A DNA stretch of 64,000 nt from an uncultured Verrucomicrobiota bacterium (GTDB lineage Bacteria > Verrucomicrobiota > Verrucomicrobiia > Opitutales > Seribacteraceae): NCBI GenBank assembly GCA_902580225.1, contig CACHJU010000001.1, forward strand, positions 1 through 64,000. The letters are read 5' to 3'. Position numbers and translations under genes: made by a program. Shown here one piece after another: positions 59,642-64,000 of this stretch (the stretch's first letter is position 1; the number at the start of each line of letters is the position of its first letter). Below the pieces are notes generated by a model, which worked only from the letters and a program-made list of their open reading frames with translations, made no database searches and had not been told where the DNA came from.

Positions 59642-61005
59642 TCTTTTAGGCAAGACTTTAACAATCTTTTAGCAATCCTGTGTGAATTATTTAGATCCAA
59701 GACAATTTTGAAGTGCATAATGGCATTATCGATTTCATGGCTTTTAAGCAATACTTGCCCCATTTTGAGATGAGATTCAAGGTGCGACCATTTATTGTTA
59801 CAAGATAAGGAGAAGTTTCTTTTAGCTTCATCGATATTTCCTTCCTTAAGGAAAATTTGCCCAAGTTCGAAATATGGCTCAAAATTAGTAGAATCAAGTT
59901 GTATTGCTTTTTTTAATTCACCATTATTTTTCGGCTTGATTCCCAAGTTTCTTTTAACTTGATAAGTTTTTACTAAAATTTTCGCTTGAATTTTTTTCGC
60001 CTGGATACCCTTTTGTAAGTTTTTGCGAGCTAAATCAAAATTTGATAATTTTAGAAATCGATCTGATTTTTTATAATAGTTTTTTTCTTCTTCTAAAACA
60101 ATTTTAATAGCTTTATTTAGAAGGTTTAAGGCACTTTTATATTCTTTTTTCTTTTCCTGTATAATTGCAATTTCCAATAGGGAGATACTTTTTTTACAAT
60201 TATGGTTATATGAGATGAATAAAAATTTCTCTGCTAAAATTAAATCTTTTTTTTCAAGGTTCATTAAACCTAACTTATAAGCCGAAATTCCCTTGGTATC
60301 ATCTAATTCTAGAGATTTGTGAAAAAGTTTTTCAGCTGTTTCTTTCTTGTTTTTCTTAAAATTTAGAATTCCTAGATGATACCATGGTTTTCCTAATTTT
60401 GGATTTAATTTAGTTATCTTAGTAAAAAGTTTTTCAGCTTCGAACATGCAGCTTTCTTTATCAAAATTTTCATATTGTGAAGCATCAGCAATTTTTAGTA
60501 AGAGCAGTGCAAGGTCCAAGATAGGGGGCACATAATCTGGCATAAGATCTATTGAAATTTCTAATAACAATTTTTTTCTGTGAATTTCATTCGAATCAAC
60601 TATTAACTTTGATAGTTTAAAATGTGCATCCCCATCTAAACCATCTATATCAATTAGTTTTTCAAGATATGGTACAGCGAGATGCTCCTTTTTGGTAGCA
60701 TAGAATAATTCAATTCCTAATTTATAAAATCTTGCATTATTGGGTTCTAATAAAATTGCCCGATCTATTGATTTTAGAGATTCATTGTATTTTCCTTGTT
60801 TTAAGTATATTTCACCAAGTTTGTAATGTAGTTCAGAGGAATCAGAAGAATTTATAATTGCTTCAAGAAGAATAGACTCTACTTCATCAACATCACCATT
60901 TTCTTGCAGTATATCACAAAGTGCTATGGTTGACGGTAGATGTTGGCCGTCATTTTCAATGGCAATTCTTAAATGTTTAATTGCTCTCTGTTTAATACTT
61001 TGCAA
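59638..61005 (-). CDS. Tetratricopeptide repeat protein
   Basis: Repeated TPRs, e.g. LHYKLGEIYLKQGKYNESLKSIDRAILLEPNNARFY. Confidence 0.88.
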   Translation of the reverse strand: MQSIKQRAIKHLRIAIENDGQHLPSTIALCDILQENGDVDEVESILLEAIINSSDSSELHYKLGEIYLKQGKYNESLKSIDRAILLEPNNARFYKLGIELFYATKKEHLAVPYLEKLIDIDGLDGDAHFKLSKLIVDSNEIHRKKLLLEISIDLMPDYVPPILDLALLLLKIADASQYENFDKESCMFEAEKLFTKITKLNPKLGKPWYHLGILNFKKNKKETAEKLFHKSLELDDTKGISAYKLGLMNLEKKDLILAEKFLFISYNHNCKKSISLLEIAIIQEKKKEYKSALNLLNKAIKIVLEEEKNYYKKSDRFLKLSNFDLARKNLQKGIQAKKIQAKILVKTYQVKRNLGIKPKNNGELKKAIQLDSTNFEPYFELGQIFLKEGNIDEAKRNFSLSCNNKWSHLESHLKMGQVLLKSHEIDNAIMHFKIVLDLNNSHRIAKRLLKSCLKD

Positions 61006-61032
61006 ATTTCCAGTTATAGTCCAGGAGGAATA

Positions 61033-62607
61033 TTATTTTTTGGAAGACTTTCTTGCTACCGTTGCTTTTTTAACTTTAGGTTTTAACGCTCCTTTTTGAA
61101 TTATACTTATTGCGTTTTTATCCATCAATAAAACAGCTAAATTATAATGTGCTCTTGAGAAAGAAGGATTTAACTTAATTGCAAATTCAAAATTATGCAT
61201 CGCATTCAGGTAGTCTTTTTTACCATAAAGAAGTAATCCAAGCCTGTAATAGGCTTTAGCATATTTTGGATTGATTTCAATAGCTCGTTTGAAATGTCTT
61301 TCAGCATCACTTACTTTTGGTTCTTTTAAGAGAGTACCATCATTTGAGAGCCGCTCACCTGTAGTCAAAAGTTTCGCGAACCAATAATGACAATCTGCCA
61401 TGTTTGGGTTAATTTCAAGGGCGGTTTCGTAATTTCGAACCGCTTGGTCGTGTTCTGAAGGACTGGTTAGAATTCGAGCTAAATTAAAATAAGCATCGAC
61501 AAAATTTTGATCAACATCTGTAGCTTTTTGGAAATGTATTTTTGCTTCATTTACATCACCATTTTTTTCTGAATGGTGAGCTAATTCATAATAAGCTAAG
61601 GAGTACTCTGGATTTATTTCCAAAGATTTGAAGAAATGTTTTTTAGCAAGGCTTGGATCGTCATCCTCTCGTAAGAGCATAGCAAGATGAAAATGTGCTT
61701 CTGCATGTTGCGGGTTTATTACAACTGCTTTTTTTAAGTTTTCTTCTGCTTTTACAAATTCTTTTTTATTTCTAAGTATAACACCAAGACGAAAATGAGC
61801 TAAAGCATTTTCCTGATGAAATTGAATAGATAAACTGTAGTGAATCTGTGCTTTTTCAATGTCACGAGCCTCTTCATAAACATGAGCAATCAAATAATGA
61901 GCTTTAGAGTATTCTTTGTTTATTTCCAATGCCTTTAATAGATGTTCTTTAGCAAGTTCAAAGTTTTTCTCTACGGAGAGAATTTTTGCAATATTGTAGT
62001 GGGCTTTAGAATGATTCTTGTCCAGTTTTAATACGCTATTAAAATGAAATTTAGCTTCTGGAAGATTTGTTCTATCAATAAGTGAACCTTCTTTATTTGT
62101 AGCCACTCCACCGGAGAGGAGTTTTCCCATGGAATAGTGTGCATCAATATAGTTTTCATCGATATCTATTGCAGTTTCGTAGTTTTTTCGAGCCTCTTCA
62201 TAATCGTCTGCATTAGTCAGCAACGTTGCTTTGTAAAAGTATGCTGGAGCATAATTTTGATTAATTTCTGTGACTTTATCAAAATTATTTTTCGCCTCCT
62301 CAAAGTCATTGATTTTAATTAATAAAAGAGCGTAATGAAAATATGCATGTGCATAATTTGGGTTTATTTCTAAAGAATTGAGAAAGTGATTTCTAGCATT
62401 TTCATAATCTTCGTCCAAACTTAATGCAATTGCTAACTCACATTGAGCTTCAGCATATTCATTATTTATACCAACAGCTTTTTGAAAGCTCATAATAGAT
62501 TTTTTAATAGCACCTTCACTTTTTAAAAGCATACCAAGTTCAAAGTAAGCCTCAGCGTATTCAGGGTTTAAAGCTATAGCTTTTTCTAAATGGGCTTTTG
62601 CGTTCAT
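61033..62607 (-). CDS. Tetratricopeptide repeat protein with basic C-terminal tail
   Basis: About 14 TPRs (A..HY.LA.LL...DYE.A...F..AIEINP.YA); C-terminus KPKVKKATVARKSSKK. Confidence 0.9.
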   Translation of the reverse strand: MNAKAHLEKAIALNPEYAEAYFELGMLLKSEGAIKKSIMSFQKAVGINNEYAEAQCELAIALSLDEDYENARNHFLNSLEINPNYAHAYFHYALLLIKINDFEEAKNNFDKVTEINQNYAPAYFYKATLLTNADDYEEARKNYETAIDIDENYIDAHYSMGKLLSGGVATNKEGSLIDRTNLPEAKFHFNSVLKLDKNHSKAHYNIAKILSVEKNFELAKEHLLKALEINKEYSKAHYLIAHVYEEARDIEKAQIHYSLSIQFHQENALAHFRLGVILRNKKEFVKAEENLKKAVVINPQHAEAHFHLAMLLREDDDPSLAKKHFFKSLEINPEYSLAYYELAHHSEKNGDVNEAKIHFQKATDVDQNFVDAYFNLARILTSPSEHDQAVRNYETALEINPNMADCHYWFAKLLTTGERLSNDGTLLKEPKVSDAERHFKRAIEINPKYAKAYYRLGLLLYGKKDYLNAMHNFEFAIKLNPSFSRAHYNLAVLLMDKNAISIIQKGALKPKVKKATVARKSSKK

Positions 62608-62614
62608 ATGGTCG

Positions 62615-64000
62615 TTATTTGCTAGTCATTACCCATACTCCATCCCATTCGCCTTTAGGAGGATTTTTTTTCATATGGTCACATCGCTCGAGATAGAGTT
62701 GTGCTGCTTTATCTTCCGGATTTATTTTCTGAACATTCTTAAATAATTTAATAGCCTGATCCCATTTACCTTCATTCCAAGATCTGTAACCATCGTTGAA
62801 AAGACCAAGTGCATCGACAAGATTAGGATATGAATCCTCATCATGAAAATCTAAAACCTCAAGTACTCCCACGGGTTCAGTTTTTCCTTTAACAATCACA
62901 TAATCAACCTGTCTGGTCCTGTAAGTTGCTTTAACAGCTTTGTGTGTATACTCACTTATTAAAATGTGAGCTCCATACTGTTTGCACGCACTCTCAATAC
63001 GTGCAGCTAGATTAACGCCGTCACCAATTACAGTATAATCCATTCTTTTGGGAGAACCTATATTGCCAGAAACAATGGCGTCGGTATTAATTCCCATTCC
63101 ATGGTCTATTGGCATTTTCCCTTCAGAGGAGCGTTTGTCATTAAAGATTTTTAAATCTGTCATCATGCGAATTGCTGCCCGGACAGCACGGTCAGGATCA
63201 TCTTCATGTGGAACAGGAGTACCAAAAATACACATCATTGCGTCACCGATAAATTTATCCAGCATACCACCTTCATCTGTTATGCAGTCTACCATTATGG
63301 TGAAATATTCGTTTAATAGCTTAACAGTACCTTGTGCCCCAAGCTCCTCCGTTATTGTAGTAAAGCTCCTGACATCAGAAAATAATACTGTGCCGACACT
63401 TTGTTTCCCCCCCATAATATCATCGCTGTCACCTGCAGTCATAAGTTGATCTGCTAATTCTGGATCCATGTAACGGGACATTGTAGACTTCATTCTTTTT
63501 TCAGAACTTATATCTTCAATCATTATCATAGTTCCAAGATTTTCACTTTTTTGACCTAAAAGTGGCATTAATGAAATATTTACAGATAGTTTTTCGCCTT
63601 CTACAATTAATTCTGCATCAAGAAAGTCTTCCTGCTCTTCAACAATTTCTAGCTTTTGTAACAACCATGCATTTGGTCCATCAAAAAACTCTTTTACAGG
63701 TTGTTCTAATATTTCAGATAAAATAGGTGTCTTGAAAATTCTCAATCCAGCGGTGTTACATGTTTTAATTGTACCATGCTCATCCAGGGTTAAAACCGCA
63801 TCATGCATACTGGAAAGAATACTTTCAGAATAATTTTTCTGATTTTGTACATCGTCAAATAGCTTAGCGTTCTCAATACCCATGGAGATTTGGGAAGTGA
63901 AAGCGGCTAATCTTTTTTCGTCTTCAGAGTTAAAAGAACCTCCTCTTTTGTTTAGAACTTGGCTTACTCCGATGGTTTTTCCTTCTTTGTTCAAAACAGG
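62615..64000 (-). CDS. Class III adenylate/guanylate cyclase with GAF and PAS domains (5' end outside window)
   Basis: GTVLFSDVRSFTTITEELG, DKFIGDAMMCIFGTP, DYTVIGDGVNLAARIES; N-terminal GAF-like and PAS-like segments; ORF runs to the window edge. Confidence 0.92.
   Translation of the reverse strand, partial: PVLNKEGKTIGVSQVLNKRGGSFNSEDEKRLAAFTSQISMGIENAKLFDDVQNQKNYSESILSSMHDAVLTLDEHGTIKTCNTAGLRIFKTPILSEILEQPVKEFFDGPNAWLLQKLEIVEEQEDFLDAELIVEGEKLSVNISLMPLLGQKSENLGTMIMIEDISSEKRMKSTMSRYMDPELADQLMTAGDSDDIMGGKQSVGTVLFSDVRSFTTITEELGAQGTVKLLNEYFTIMVDCITDEGGMLDKFIGDAMMCIFGTPVPHEDDPDRAVRAAIRMMTDLKIFNDKRSSEGKMPIDHGMGINTDAIVSGNIGSPKRMDYTVIGDGVNLAARIESACKQYGAHILISEYTHKAVKATYRTRQVDYVIVKGKTEPVGVLEVLDFHDEDSYPNLVDALGLFNDGYRSWNEGKWDQAIKLFKNVQKINPEDKAAQLYLERCDHMKKNPPKGEWDGVWVMTSK

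Noticed and set aside
61033-62607. DNA-level tandem repeats of about 102 bp
   Set aside because: Explained by degenerate TPR coding units, not by a DNA repeat or CRISPR array.

Overview
AT-rich, gene-dense bacterial chromosomal window, most consistent with a marine Verrucomicrobiota (Opitutae-like) organism. This is inferred from Verru_Chthon-cassette-like pseudopilin genes and overall gene content, not from a marker-gene search. Most of the window is housekeeping: a full F1Fo ATP synthase operon (atpBEFHAGDC, minus strand), mnmG/mnmE/trmB, recA, miaB, gmk, gnd, tyrA-aroA-cmk-plsC, purE/purC/purM/punA, hisI, xseA, psd, pssA, rpmB, lpdA and one tRNA with a CAU anticodon. Less ordinary parts: (a) Verru_Chthon A-like and C-like pseudopilin genes on opposite strands; (b) an exopolysaccharide export locus (49.5-57.8 kb) that includes a secreted protein with repeated GxxxG motifs; (c) a class III nucleotide cyclase followed by two TPR genes; (d) a compact intergenic island at about 27.84-28.37 kb, where a leader with several predicted hairpins directly precedes an 80-aa protein resembling only the N-terminal domain of tyrosine integrases. 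I regard (d) as the best candidate for an undescribed system. Other leads: two parS-like sites inside mnmG; two signal-peptide genes (atpB and a GH18-like gene) with no ATG/GTG/TTG start where the peptide begins, both with an in-frame CTG; a recurring 16-bp element AAATTTAAATAAATTT at gene ends between 12 and 28 kb; and a 1158-aa protein resembling PPi-dependent PEP carboxykinase. No CRISPR array, transposase or intact prophage was recognised. All assignments come from reading the sequence; no database search or folding program was run.
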